Source: Phaeodactylum tricornutum CCAP 1055/1
Lineage: Eukaryota > Bacillariophyta > Bacillariophyceae > Surirellales > Neidiaceae
Direction: 5' to 3'
DNA: 64,000 bases
Assembly: GCF_000150955.2 (NCBI RefSeq)
Contig: NC_011686.1
Coordinates: forward strand, 1-64,000
In this document: positions 50,967 to 61,717 of the stretch, piece by piece
Layout: every line of letters begins with the position of its first letter
Position numbering within the stretch: position 1 is the first letter of the stretch
Translations under genes and position numbers: made by a program
Notes under the pieces: generated by a model
The model's database searches: none
Told to the model about the DNA's origin: nothing
Seen by the model: only the letters and a program-made list of their open reading frames with translations

Positions 50967-51635
50967 GCATCAGGCAATAGTCAAGCAGTGTACTGAGCAA
51001 CCACATTTGCATTAGTAGTCCGTCTATAAAGTTATGGAGTACCTTGGCTGTGACAAGCGTTTTGTCTTTGGTAACTATCGATAGCACTGACTTCGCATGG
51101 TTGCCGTTGATGCGAAGGAAGTCAAATAGGCGACCCAAATTTTCGTTTCCGATTTTTCATCGATTGTCAAAGTCATATATAAACCAAGTTCAACTACGAT
51201 ATGGTGTTCGTATCGTGATTGGCCGATTTCCGGTAAGAAAACAACACGCATCTATTCTACCCACGTACCATGCACGTAGGTTACGAGGAATATCTACACT
51301 ACTAGGGAGGTGTTCTCCCGTGTTACGGCGGACTCATACTGCAATTACCGTGAAGGCAGAAGAACCAGAGACACAGTCTGGGAACTTGACAAAGCCGCTA
51401 CGCCGTAACCATTTGGCTATTCACATTCAGTCAATACAGCGCCTGCCAATAAGTTTTGGGGACAGGTTCATCTCGTGGGGAACTTACTGTTAAGGAAACG
51501 AAGTGAGTCTTGCGACAGCCTGCGGTGTCGCAATCTACCACTCCTGTTCAGCTCAAGTATTGATTACTGCATGCAATATTCCGCTGCTAGCGTCAAACGC
51601 GATTGATAGTAAACGCCCTTATCAAGGTCGTAGAA
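50967..51635. other. Intergenic region without a supported gene
   Basis: An open frame at 51044-51493 lacks any domain feature and is Arg-rich in a chance-like way. Nothing else is seen. Confidence 0.45.
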
Positions 51636-52160
51636 ATGAAGCTATTAGGCATGAGCATGGAGAGCGAAAAGGTTCCTAAGGGGAAGCAATACATGATTTC
51701 GACAAGGGAGAATAGCGAATACAAATGGCAAAACGAACCAGGCATCATCGGAGCCCTCGAGGTCCCTTCACAACCCGGACTCAATCTACAAGAAGAATAT
51801 ATACAACGCACTATTGAAGGGAAAAAAGAGGCCTTCGCTGCGGCCTTACGAGTGTGGGAACACTGGAAACTCCGAGACGAATTCATCCGAGCATGTGAAA
51901 ATGTTCCCAAAGAGACTTGCTGTTGTGGGCTGGTCCCGGACGACGATAGTACGATGAAATCGATGATTCCTGCCTTGAACAAGGGTTGGATGAAGGCCGT
52001 GAATGAACGATTGTCAAAAGATGGCAAAGACTTTCATTTGGACTCGTTCGTTTGGAACTGGCACAACGCTGTTGGTAAATCCGAGACGAATGTACTGATG
52101 ATTCGGTTTCATGAAGGGAATGTAGAGCCTTCCTCCTGGGGATTGAATCATGACAGATAA
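51636..52160 (+). CDS. Small hypothetical protein, 174 residues
   Basis: Starting at ATG 51636 (MKLLGMSMES) the frame gives a soluble, Trp-rich protein with several ordered-looking blocks: KWQNEPGIIGALEVPSQPG, EAFAAALRVWEHWKLRDEF, TCCCGLVPDD and FVWNWHNAVGKSETNVLMIR. The CCC cluster and the spaced tryptophans suggest a folded domain rather than chance. No family is recognised. The frame is open for 11 codons upstream, so a first exon may be missing. Confidence 0.6.
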   Translation: MKLLGMSMESEKVPKGKQYMISTRENSEYKWQNEPGIIGALEVPSQPGLNLQEEYIQRTIEGKKEAFAAALRVWEHWKLRDEFIRACENVPKETCCCGLVPDDDSTMKSMIPALNKGWMKAVNERLSKDGKDFHLDSFVWNWHNAVGKSETNVLMIRFHEGNVEPSSWGLNHDR

Positions 52161-53109
52161 GTTGAAGAATACTGCTTTATTTCAAAGCTGTCTATGAGCT
52201 GTCTCTGCTGGACTGTTACAACCCAGAATCCATTCGAAAATAGCTGTTCCAGTCGGTTGTTTACCAGGAATGCCTTTTAATCTTCAGTACGTCGCAATCT
52301 CCCAACATGGGCAGAGAAAGGGAAAGCGTCGTGCGCGATGGAAATCAGTGCCCATCACATTGTAACCTTTTTTGCGGCAAACGTTAATTAACTTTGGTCA
52401 AAGATTATAATTTCTATATTTACATCTAGTTCGTTCATTCGTTCGTTCACAGTCAGTTTTCCATGCGAGCTGACAATGATTAACAAAAGGATGACGACTC
52501 GGCCGATGCGTTGGTGGATAGCGTGGGAACGTTGGCAGTAATGTTCGAATGCCCATGTCAGAGTCGATAGCATTGATCGTGAACGGACAGAAGAGGGTCG
52601 GAAAGTTTGTTCGCGTTTCTCGAGGGCAGGCCCGTCTGGGATTCCATTTTGTACGGGACTGAGAGTGAGGGGAACAATTGGGTTCCACGTGCTCGGGGCC
52701 ACGTTCCGAGTTTTCCAAAGCGATCTGTCAAACGTCATCGCCGCTCGTTGTAGCTCTAGTAGACAACCAACGTAAAGGATACCTCAACCAAAAGGTTGCT
52801 GATAGTTTTGGGCGGGTGTACTTTTCTTCAGCCGCCGGTAGTTCGACGGGTCACTCGAAGTACGCAGTACTGCTGCGGTTGACAGTGCGACAGTAGTATG
52901 CGCGATAACGCGGTATGTATGGTATTTTTCTCTTGTCAACTCATTTTCTTTCCTTGGCGCCACTGATTGGGATTGACACTACAAGAGCGTCTCGTGATCG
53001 GACTGCAACATCAACCAAAGGCCACCATCAACAACCGACGAACAGCACCGATACCGTCGTTTACCGGTGAGCTTCTTCCATCGAAAGAAAAACAAGGGCT
53101 ATCACAATC
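52161..53109. other. Gene-free stretch of about 950 bp
   Basis: Contains a TTCGTTCATTCGTTCGTTC run (about 52428-52448) and the presumed promoter of the transporter at 53110. No coding frame is supported. Confidence 0.5.
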
Positions 53110-54140
53110 ATGACGCCTCGAAGTCTACTTTCCCTTGCTTACGTTCTCGCTTGCGTCTTTCGCGTGGGTGCCTTCACTTCGTCGTCTCCACGACCTCTGC
53201 AGATTGCGGTACGACCTGGTACCATTTCCACACATACGACGCCATTGTCAACTACTGCCAGACTAGTAGACGGCAAGATCCCCACACCGCAAATGCGGAC
53301 GACGACCTCTCTGGCAATGGTGGCACCAGCGGGTGTTGCCGTCGCTGCCATTACCGGAGCTATGACTGGGGGACTTTTTGCGGGAGGACTACACGCTATT
53401 GCGGGTAAGACTCATTTCCTTGGATCGCGTTACTGATAAGCATTGCATTTGTTGGTATTCATTCGTGCTCATACTATTGTCTCGCCATTTTTTTTTATTT
53501 CCTAGGTCCTGATCACTTGGCAGCACTCTTGCCGAGATGCTGTGGACAACGGTGGTACCGTGCTGGTCGTGTGGGTGCTCTCTGGGGCATGGGACACGGT
53601 GTATCCGCCACCATTATCGGCGTCGCGGCCTTTGGACTCAAGAATACCTTCAAAAATAGTATGGGATCGCGTCTGCAGACATTGGTGGCCGGAGCTACGC
53701 ACGTTACGGAGATTGCCGTGGGCCTCTCGCTCATCCTAATCGGAATGATGGGTATTCGCGAAGCCCGCGAATGGGAAGACGAACTCGATGGTGTGCAGCC
53801 ACAGTCGCTGTCGTCCGCAGCCGCCGATGCCGGCATCAAGACGGCACAGAAGCGGGCTGTCGTCTTCAATGGTCTTTTACACGGATTTTCCTGGGATGGC
53901 GCACCGTCCCTGGCACCGGCCCTGGCCGTGGCCACTTGGAGTGGGAACCTCGCCTTTTTATTCTCTTACGCCGTTGGAACTATGACTACCATGGCCATTG
54001 CGACCACCTTGATCGGGGAAGGTACACGTAAGGCCGGAGATTTCTTTGACCGACCCGACATTCCGCAAAAATTGAGCTTTGCCTCCTCCATTCTCGCCAT
54101 TGCTATTGGTATTGTATGGTGTGGACTGGCCTTTCTATAA
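53110..54140 (+). CDS. NicO-like metal transporter, plastid-targeted
   Basis: Two exons: 53110-53404 and 53506-54140, with a 101-bp intron (GTAAGA...TTCCTAG), giving 309 residues. The presequence has a signal core (LLSLAYVLACVFRVG) and GA|FTS, the Ala|Phe site of diatom plastid proteins, then a Ser/Thr-rich transit region to about residue 65. The membrane part has six or more hydrophobic segments. The nickel/cobalt transporter (NicO/UreH-like) signatures are present: HAIAGPDHLAAL at 95-106, spanning the splice site, WGMGHG at 125-130 and FNGLLHGFSWDGAPSLAPAL in the second half. Plant plastids carry related proteins. The transported ion cannot be told from sequence. Confidence 0.82.
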
Positions 54141-55720
54141 AAATCCAATCACTCAATATTCCCAATAGTTACGTCATGTGGGACGAAGTAGGATCTCGGT
54201 TGCATTGTTGACATGTTGAGCTTGACGTAGGAACTAGGCCACGGTGGCATTCCAATAATGCGACAACGACGTTTCCAAGTTTTTGCGAACATTGGGACCA
54301 ATAATGCGACAACGACGTTTCCAGGTTTTTGCGAACATTAACGAGCACTCTTATAGGTGGCATACCAGGGACCATAGAAATTATAGAGGGTTTCTACTAA
54401 CAGTAAGCAAATGTGATCAACAGATGAAAAGGCAATACTCTGTGAGTAAAAAGTACTTTTGGAGATCGGCTCATAGTTCGCTGTTGTACTTTGTCGCGCT
54501 AACGGTAGACAGGTGAGATACAGCGCAGATAGTAGACGCCCAACAGACTGTATACACCGGAACTCAACGACTGTCTCGAAAGGATTGCATGTAATAAAAG
54601 CGTATGATGCTATCTGGAGGTATTCCTTCCGACGACGCTCGGTGCAATACGATCGAAACGCAATGAAAAGACCTGGATTTTGGAAGGAGAGGATATGGTC
54701 CAACTTGCTATTGGCAATGACGATTAGTCCTTGAAAGTACGAGAGAACGTTGACTCTTCACGACTTGCTGATGACAAAAAAGTAGTGCTCCGGCAGGGTG
54801 CTTGGTATGTTTTGAATTCGTTGACACACATCTGAAAATATTTGCCTGCCTACTAGACGGGCGCAAAAAGATAGGAGTCGTAAGCAGCCACTAGCCGGTA
54901 ATCGACGGCATTATTATCGGCACCGAGACATTTTCTCGTCTACCGCATGCGTTGCTTTTGCGTTTCCGTCGGCGCCGTACTGTGCCTCGGCGAACCGGTC
55001 AATGGAGTTGTGGTGTTATGCCCATTGCGTGACTTGACAATGATTGGTTCATGCGCACGGTATTTCGTTCGACCCTTTGCTACAACAGATACACCGTCCG
55101 TGAACTCGTCGTTGTAAAGGTAAGGCATACAGGTGTGGTAAGTTGTATCAATAGAAATAGTTGACGGTGAAGGATAGGAATGATGCCTTGAAACGAGATA
55201 TATGTGAGCCAATCATAATCACGAAATTCCTCCCATCTGCAAAAGCTTCGGTGGAAGTTGGTCAGGAAGTCCCGAATCTTTCAGATTCACACAACGCTTG
55301 CTCTAGCTCCAAATACGCTTTTGATTTCTCGCGGCGACACCTCGCTATTCATCGTACATGATGTACAGTACGATACGGTACCAACCGTCAACGAATCTTC
55401 TGTCGAAGGAATGCTGGGTGGCCTCGAACGATTCTGACTCGAGCTGACTGTGACGGTGGGTGACATTGCAACCGTGTTTTCTCATTCATTGACGTCGATC
55501 GTGTGTTACCAGTTGGCGACTTTAAGAAGTTGACATTGTCAGTAAATCCCATCCCTTTGTCTCACAGTCAATCTCTAAAACCAAACATTGGTGAGAGCTA
55601 TAAACTCACCGTTTTTGCCCATTACATCCGACAGACCTCTTGTACTGTTTGGATTGCTCGACCAAACGAATCGCTATTGCATTGTACAGCACCAGTATAG
55701 AAGGCAACAACCAAAGCAGC
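54141..55720. other. Gene-free stretch of about 1.6 kb
   Basis: It separates the two transporter genes. It contains the 46-bp tandem duplication at 54252-54343 and short frames with no protein character; the last few hundred bases are presumably the promoter of the chromate-type transporter. Confidence 0.5.
54252..54343. repeat. 46-bp tandem duplication
   Basis: Two adjacent copies (54252-54297 and 54298-54343) beginning CCAATAATGCGACAACGACG and differing at only a few bases. Lies downstream of the NicO-like gene. Confidence 0.85.
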
Positions 55721-57472
55721 ATGAGTCCCAAGGAAGAGGAAAAGCAAGAAGAGCCTGTGGATGCCCCTGCAGTGACGGAGCAACAGCGAAAGACAGACGA
55801 CGACTACATGGAAACGGTGGATGTCGAAAACGGCGAAGACGAGATGGAAGACGAAATCGATACGAAAAAGGTTCACATGAGGGTTTCTCCGGACGCACCC
55901 TGGAAGGAACGCATGTGGGAAGTCTTTACTACCTTTTGGCCATTGGGATTGATCGCTTTCGGGGGACCCCAGGCGCACGTGGCGATTCTTCGTGATCATT
56001 TAGTTGAACAGCGCGATTGGTTGGACGAAGAAGCCTTTACGGAACTCTTCGCAATTGGACAGGTACGCTACGTCGCACAAACGTTTTCATGACCAAAGCA
56101 CTCTTACACGCTCACAATCTCTCTTCGCTGTTGAAATATTAGGGTCTACCAGGTCCAACCTCCACGCAACTCGTTATTTCGACAGCACTCAGTCGAGCAG
56201 GACCTCTGGGCGGCCTCCTGGCATTCTTCCTCTGGAATTTGCCCGGATTGATTATTTTGACTTTGTGCGGAGCCTTGATTGATGCATTTGTCGATCCTAA
56301 TTCTCCACCCTGGTATTTGATAGGTCTACCGCCCGCCGCGATCTCCCTAGTCTTCAAGGCCTTTTATGGCTTTGCCATTAAACTCGATTCGCTAGGTATC
56401 ATCCTGGCACTTTGTAGTTGTCTCGTGGCTATTGTGCTCAACAATGACGACGACATTGATCCGGCCAGTTCGCAGTGGGTCTTTCCCACGACATTGGCTT
56501 TAGGAGGTCTCGTTACCTACCTCGATTCCAAGCGAGAAAAACCCTTTGCTACGTACGCCAGTCCTGGTAAAGGATGGGACAAGGATTCCGACGAAACTAT
56601 GAAACGTAAGTCAATTCACGAATCAGAATTATACTTCCGTGGCGTAGCGTGTAATAACGACTGGCTTACACTCATCTTGTCTTTTTTTCTACAAATACAG
56701 GCATTGGCATTCCGCTATGGGTTGGTGCCTTGATCTTTCTTTTATGGTTGGGCATTTTGATCCTCGTTATTATTCTCGTGGATGTGGCCGAAGTCGACAA
56801 TGTCTATCTCAAGATATTCGAAACCATGTACCGTATCGGTTCTATCATTTTTGGTGGAGGCCAAGTCGTCTTGCCTATGCTTCAGGATGAAGTTGTCCCG
56901 GGATGGATGACCAAGTGAGTTAGTGCCTTGCTTACGGAAAATGTCTGCTCGTATGTGGAAAAAGTTGAGTTGCTTTTGCTTAGCCGTGTTCTCACTGTTT
57001 GTGTTTTAGGGATCAATTCTTGCAAGGTCTCGGACTCGCGCAATCCATGCCTGGTCCGCTATTCAACTTTTCAGCCTACCTCGGCGCCGTCTACAAGGGC
57101 GTTCCTGGAGCATTGGTTGCCTACGTTGGCTTATTTGGACCAGGAGTGATTCTTATTTTTGGAATGGTTCCGTTCTGGGCCCGTCTCCGTCACAACGACA
57201 CGTTCAAGGCAGTTTTGAAAGGAGTCAACGCAACGGCCATTGGTTTGGTCGGTGCCGCCTGCGTGACGCTTTGGGAGTCGGCCATTTCAGGTGCTGCCGA
57301 TGCCATGGTCTTCTCGATCGCGCTCACGATGGCGGTCGCCTTTAGTATTCAAGCCCCCTTTTGTATATTGGCTGGCGGTATCATTGGTGCCATCATGCAT
57401 CCTGATGCCCTCGATTTGGGGCAACAGCCGTACTGCGTCGATCAGGGATTTGCGTTTCCGGCGGAATTGTAG
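55721..57472 (+). CDS. Chromate-type ion transporter (CHR family)
   Basis: Four exons (55721-56062, 56143-56605, 56701-56914, 57010-57472; GT..AG introns of 80, 95 and 95 bp) give 493 residues. An acidic, polar N-terminus (1-58) precedes two homologous halves, as in the long CHR proteins. The first half has LIAFGGPQAHVAIL (78-90), RDWLDEEAFTELFAIGQ and GLPGPTSTQ (115-123). The second has FGGGQVVLPMLQDEVV (319 on), DQFLQGLGLAQSMPGPLF and a final hydrophobic bundle. Bacterial relatives export chromate; algal ones may carry sulfate or other anions. Splice sites keep the frame across the conserved GQ|GLPGPT and TK|DQF junctions, which supports the model. Confidence 0.92.
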
Positions 57473-58042
57473 TAGCAGATTCCGAAAAAGTTGGAACCAA
57501 TGTCCGGAACGTGCACATTTTAGGTTACAGAGGGCCAGCCGTGTACATCTCTCCGTTCGATTATTTCAACACGTTGATAATGTACCATTGCACGAAGCGT
57601 CTACCATACGGTTCATATATGTGTTCTTTAAAGTTAGGCAATAAACGAATAGACTCGTCTTGGTTGTTGCTCTTGCATTACACTGTCATAAAGAGTAGGC
57701 AATTTTTTGTTCACTTTTTCTAGAAATTGCACTGGACTGCTCTCTAGCCTCGACGAGCACGCGCTTCACAGGCTCCAAGATTACCACTCGTGTCAGTTGT
57801 AAGATTGCTTCAGCGACCGATCCGTCTGGGTTTCAAATTGGGATTTTCTCACTGGAAGTGGAGCCAAAAATTGATTCGTTTGTATAATACAAAGTGTGGT
57901 AAATGCGTGCGACGGTATAAAATCTACTATTTTCATTAGTGTTTCCGTCAGGTATATACGTGTTGTTGCTGCTCTAAGATGCAGTTGAAAGTATAAAGCG
58001 TATGGGAGCTCCTAGCTGCCTGAGAATTCTTCCAGTCTGGTT
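57473..58042. other. Intergenic region between convergent genes
   Basis: 3' flanks of the CHR transporter (plus) and the UBE2Q-like gene (minus). AT-rich, no gene seen. Confidence 0.5.
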
Positions 58043-59248
58043 TCATCCCTTGCGAGCCCACCAACCCGACGTATCCCAGCCCTTTTTCTTGTGGTAATCG
58101 GACAGGTGCGAGTAAGCAGACTGTGCTTCCGATACAGAATAAGATCCACCTTGGTCGCTCACGATTCGACGCCGCGCTTCGGGTATAACGGCGATGTCTC
58201 CTTCGGAGTTTTTGCGTAATCGCTTGGACGCTGAAGCATTATCGCTGGCGGTCGCCGAAGCTTCCTGCTTTGGCGATTGACTTTCTACAGCCGCATCAAG
58301 AAGAGAACGATACTTGGCGTCGGCAAGGTTGCAGGCGGCCTCGAGTCGGCCGTCGCCAACCACCAAGAGTGATCGTACGGAAACAATCACGGATTCGATA
58401 TCATTAATGGGATTCCAACCTTCGTTTGTGAGTAACTCCATGCAAAGGGCCCCGTTCATGACAAAGCCCGTTTGTCGCTTGAAACGTGGGCGAGACACCC
58501 TGACGAAGGGAGGTTCAAAGGGATACTGTTCCGGAAAGGACATCTCGAGCTCAATGTGTTCCAAGCCCAAGACGAGCATATCTTTCGCGAGGTTGCTGTC
58601 TTCGTCAAACTTGAAAAGCTTGATTGTCCAACGTTCCATGGAGTCTTCCTTGGAGGGTTTTAAGGAGAAGCCTGCCTTATTGGTATCCTGATTCATGATA
58701 CGGTACAGATCTTGTGCGAGGCGCCGCTTGCCCCCAGAAGTTTCCTTTTCCGCCCGGAGACTCATTTTCACGGCATCTTTCGAGGGTTCCCGCCAGCGCT
58801 GCTTCGCGTCCGCTGGTTCTTCCTCGTCCTGGATTGTCGCAGGAGCTACCGCAGCATCGGAAGATTCTCCCGAGGACACGTTGGAAGCGGATACCGTCGG
58901 AGTTGCGTTGGTGGCTGCGACGAGCGGATGATCTACCAAAAAGCCGGTAAAGGCGGCATCCTCCTCGTCTTCGTATTCGTAGTCATCTTCTTCTTCCTCC
59001 TCCTCCGAACATCTGCCGTCCGTCGCTTCGGGAAGGATCTCTGCAGGAGCAGAAGCGCTACTCGTCGTCGTCGTGTTAAGCTGATTGTTGCGAGCACTAT
59101 CCAAAACAATGTTGACGGAGTTCTCGTCTACCACAACACCACGATGCCCCGAAACAAACGCGGAAGCCACGCTGCTGCGGCTCCCGTTTCCCGTGCCGGC
59201 AGCGTCGTCTGGGCTCTCTTTCTCAACTGCGTGCGGTATCATCTCCAT
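58043..59248 (-). CDS. UBE2Q-like ubiquitin-conjugating enzyme
   Basis: An E2 that would accept ubiquitin from E1 and pass it on with an E3. From ATG 59248 (MEMIPHAVEK) the frame gives 401 residues; it is open upstream but lacks an earlier ATG. Residues 1-165 are low-complexity and acidic (CSEEEEEEDDYEYEDEED). The UBC domain covers about 173-315: RLAQDLYRIM, FPEQYPFEPPFVRVSRPRF, then MNGALCMELLTNEGW with the catalytic Cys269 and NPINDIESVIVSVRSLL. The ALCMELLT...GW pattern is that of UBE2Q1/2. The C-terminal 85 residues are polar and end HKKKGWDTSGWWARKG. The UBE2Q class differs from canonical E2s in lacking the usual HPN tripeptide, as here. Confidence 0.88.
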   Translation of the reverse strand: MEMIPHAVEKESPDDAAGTGNGSRSSVASAFVSGHRGVVVDENSVNIVLDSARNNQLNTTTTSSASAPAEILPEATDGRCSEEEEEEDDYEYEDEEDAAFTGFLVDHPLVAATNATPTVSASNVSSGESSDAAVAPATIQDEEEPADAKQRWREPSKDAVKMSLRAEKETSGGKRRLAQDLYRIMNQDTNKAGFSLKPSKEDSMERWTIKLFKFDEDSNLAKDMLVLGLEHIELEMSFPEQYPFEPPFVRVSRPRFKRQTGFVMNGALCMELLTNEGWNPINDIESVIVSVRSLLVVGDGRLEAACNLADAKYRSLLDAAVESQSPKQEASATASDNASASKRLRKNSEGDIAVIPEARRRIVSDQGGSYSVSEAQSAYSHLSDYHKKKGWDTSGWWARKG

Positions 59249-60036
59249 TCTATCGAGAGAGAGAGTTATAGATTGATTCAAGACTCCAATACTGGTAATA
59301 GTGGTAGAAAAGAGCAAAGGGAAGCGATTGTGTACTTGGTTGCTGTACCGCTCTCGACGAAACCGAATGTCCCACGTCCGTGAGCGTGATAACGATCGCG
59401 GCTGTGATGGACTGCGATCGGGCGAGAGAGGCTCGGGAATGCGCGAGTGCCCGGGACGTAGAAAACTCCGCGATCGACGGAAGACTGGATGGAGTGTGGG
59501 CGTCACGGCAGTACCGTAGGGAGCGGATCGCGCGTTCTTTTGCGCGATAAGACCCTGCTTTGGTAAAGGAAGAGGGTTACTGGAATTGATTGGTCTTGGA
59601 AAATAGGTAGGCCGACGGAAAATACCGTTGTTCGGCCATTCCACGCGCTACTCACTGTACCATCTCCCCTATCGTTCGATCGTCGTGACTTGAGAGTCTC
59701 GACAAACTTAACTAACAGAAGGGCGCACGCTAGATTCAAAAAAGTTCGTATCACACATGTAGATAATTAAGTTTCTGCAGGGGGCATAGACGAATGATAA
59801 CCGTAAATATTTACTCAGTATACTGTGGATAGTACCAAAAATCAAACAAAATCATCATGCGGTAGGTAATCTACTAGACATTTGTTTCTAAAGGAATGAC
59901 GTGTGAGATAGACCGAGGCATTTGCCATTTAAAATGGCATAAAGGACCTTGGATCGCACCGATTTTCAAAATCGGGTCACATCGTAAGAGCACCTTACGG
60001 AGGATGATCAGAAACAAATAAGAGTCAAGGAATACG
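59249..60036. promoter_or_regulatory. Divergent promoter region with three tandem hairpins
   Basis: Between the UBE2Q-like gene (minus) and the gene at 60037 (plus). At 59923-59939, 59959-59975 and 59983-59999 lie three perfect stems (8, 8 and 6 bp), the last ending 37 bp before the ATG. They may fold in the 5' leader of the downstream mRNA or serve as palindromic binding sites. Confidence 0.5.
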
Positions 60037-61223
60037 ATGCAAATGAAGCTTCAAGGTTACAAGAAGAACTACTCCAACGTTATTCTGATGATTGTTTTAA
60101 CGCACACGATCGTCAACATAATCTGGAGACGTCCACTCAATGAGCTTAGATTTCCAGTCGCATCCACATCAATAAACACCGAAGCTGGCAGCGTCGATAT
60201 TCCAGGAACGACAATGAAGGCGTTGAACGATAGACCATGGAAGGTTGAAGGCGACTTTAACAACGATACGACAGTACTTTCAGAGATGCGGCAAGCGCAC
60301 CGATCATGCAATGAAACCACTATCGTCCTGACTACGAATTTTATTCCGACTTCTCCCTCCCTGGCGATCATCAACCGCACTATCCATTCGATTAGAAGGC
60401 TGAAAGGACTCTGTCCTACCGCACCCCTCATCATATCTGTCGATGGTCTCAACAAGGAAGCTCGAAGGATTCACAACAACTCAGAACCGCGACTGGAAGA
60501 GTACGTCAAAAGGCTCCGAACCGTCTACAACGAAACGCATCAGAGAGTTGTGGCGAGCAATCATTCATTGATGATTACCGGAACCGTCTATCAGGCCATG
60601 GATCTAGTCAAGACGGAGTTCGTTTATGTCATACAGCACGACATGCCATTTATTCAGGATATTGACCATACTGCGCTTGTGCGGACCTATGATCAATTTC
60701 CTGCGGTGCTTCGTTTGGTGCGATTCAATTTGAGACCCAATATTCAACGGGGAGATCTCGAAGGGAATAATACATGCTATGCCGAAGAAACGCCCGTGAA
60801 CGATGTAAATGGGATTTCTCTCATCAAGACATGGATCTGGAGTGACAAGTAAGTATGCAATGGAGTTTCGTGGAGAGATGGATGAACAAAAAGACATACT
60901 AGTGAAGCTCTGGTAGCTACACTACGTTTGCTGTGTCTTTCATACATTCCTCAAACTTTCCGCCCTTTTTATTCTTTAGCAACCATTTCACACGAAAGTC
61001 GTACTACGACGAAATGAAAGAATTGTTCTACAAAAGACACGGAAGGCTGCCTTTTGCCATGGAATGGGTGATGCGAGTTGAGGGTCAAAAGAACTGCTCT
61101 TATTGGGGGACCTTCTATTACGGGCCTCAAGGGCAAGCCCCAACAATTGCCCATATGGATGGCCGTCAAACGACACAGGTAGCGGAGAACGAAGATTTGC
61201 GTCTGCGTCGATGGATGCGATAA
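60037..61223 (+). CDS. Type II membrane protein, glycosyltransferase-like
   Basis: Two exons: 60037-60848 and 60980-61223, with a 131-bp intron (GTAAGT...CTTTAG), giving 351 residues. A short basic cytosolic start (MQMKLQGYKKNY) precedes one membrane anchor (NVILMIVLTHTIVNIIW), then a lumenal domain with several N-glycosylation sequons (NDT, NET, NRT, NNS, NHS). The fold-like features are IVLTTNFIPTSPSLAIINRT, LIISVDGLNKEA and YVIQHDMPFI, with an acidic QHDMP where a DxD-type metal site would sit, and a C-terminal MEWVMRVEGQKNCSYWGTFY block. This layout suits a Golgi glycosyltransferase, but no family is certain. Confidence 0.72.
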
Positions 61224-61717
61224 ACGTGTCCTATACACCTTTAGTTCTACATTCGCTGCAGTATCTAGGACGACTATCTCGCATTTAGTTCAGGCATTGA
61301 CTCGATAAACGGAAAAGAACCGTTAGCGCTGAGGAATTTCATCAAATGTAGCATTGCCAAGGAATTCAACAGGCGCTTGGAAAAAGGATAATTAATGATT
61401 GTGAACACGATACTAACGACGAATACAATGGCTGCATCTGAGAGAGGCACCAAGAGAACTAGAACCGATCGGGGTAGCATTTGTTTAGGAATATTGACTG
61501 TAAGGCTGTCCTACCCATGTATATGTATATAGAGCAATGCCATACAGATAGGCAATCACGCATAGACTGTATCGCTCAACAAGACTCCCGGAACTTGGAA
61601 ATGTCACCACCCTACGTTAGCGTGGATCAATTTGATGCTTATGTCAAGCCGGGTCGACCGTAAATACATCTAGTTCATATCGAAGCTATATGTTCGATCA
61701 TTTTACTTGCCAATTGC
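61224..61717. other. Intergenic region between convergent genes
   Basis: 3' flanks of the membrane protein at 60037 and the cyclopropane-synthase fusion. No gene seen. Confidence 0.5.

Noticed and set aside
51044-51493. Plus-strand frame of 149 codons after SRP72
   Set aside because: No domain, membrane segment or composition typical of a protein; probably chance.
59959-59975. A stem-loop that resembles a tRNA anticodon arm with loop TTTCAAA (UCA, selenocysteine type)
   Set aside because: No acceptor stem, D-arm or T-loop with GTTCRA is found around it, and it is one of three similar simple hairpins.
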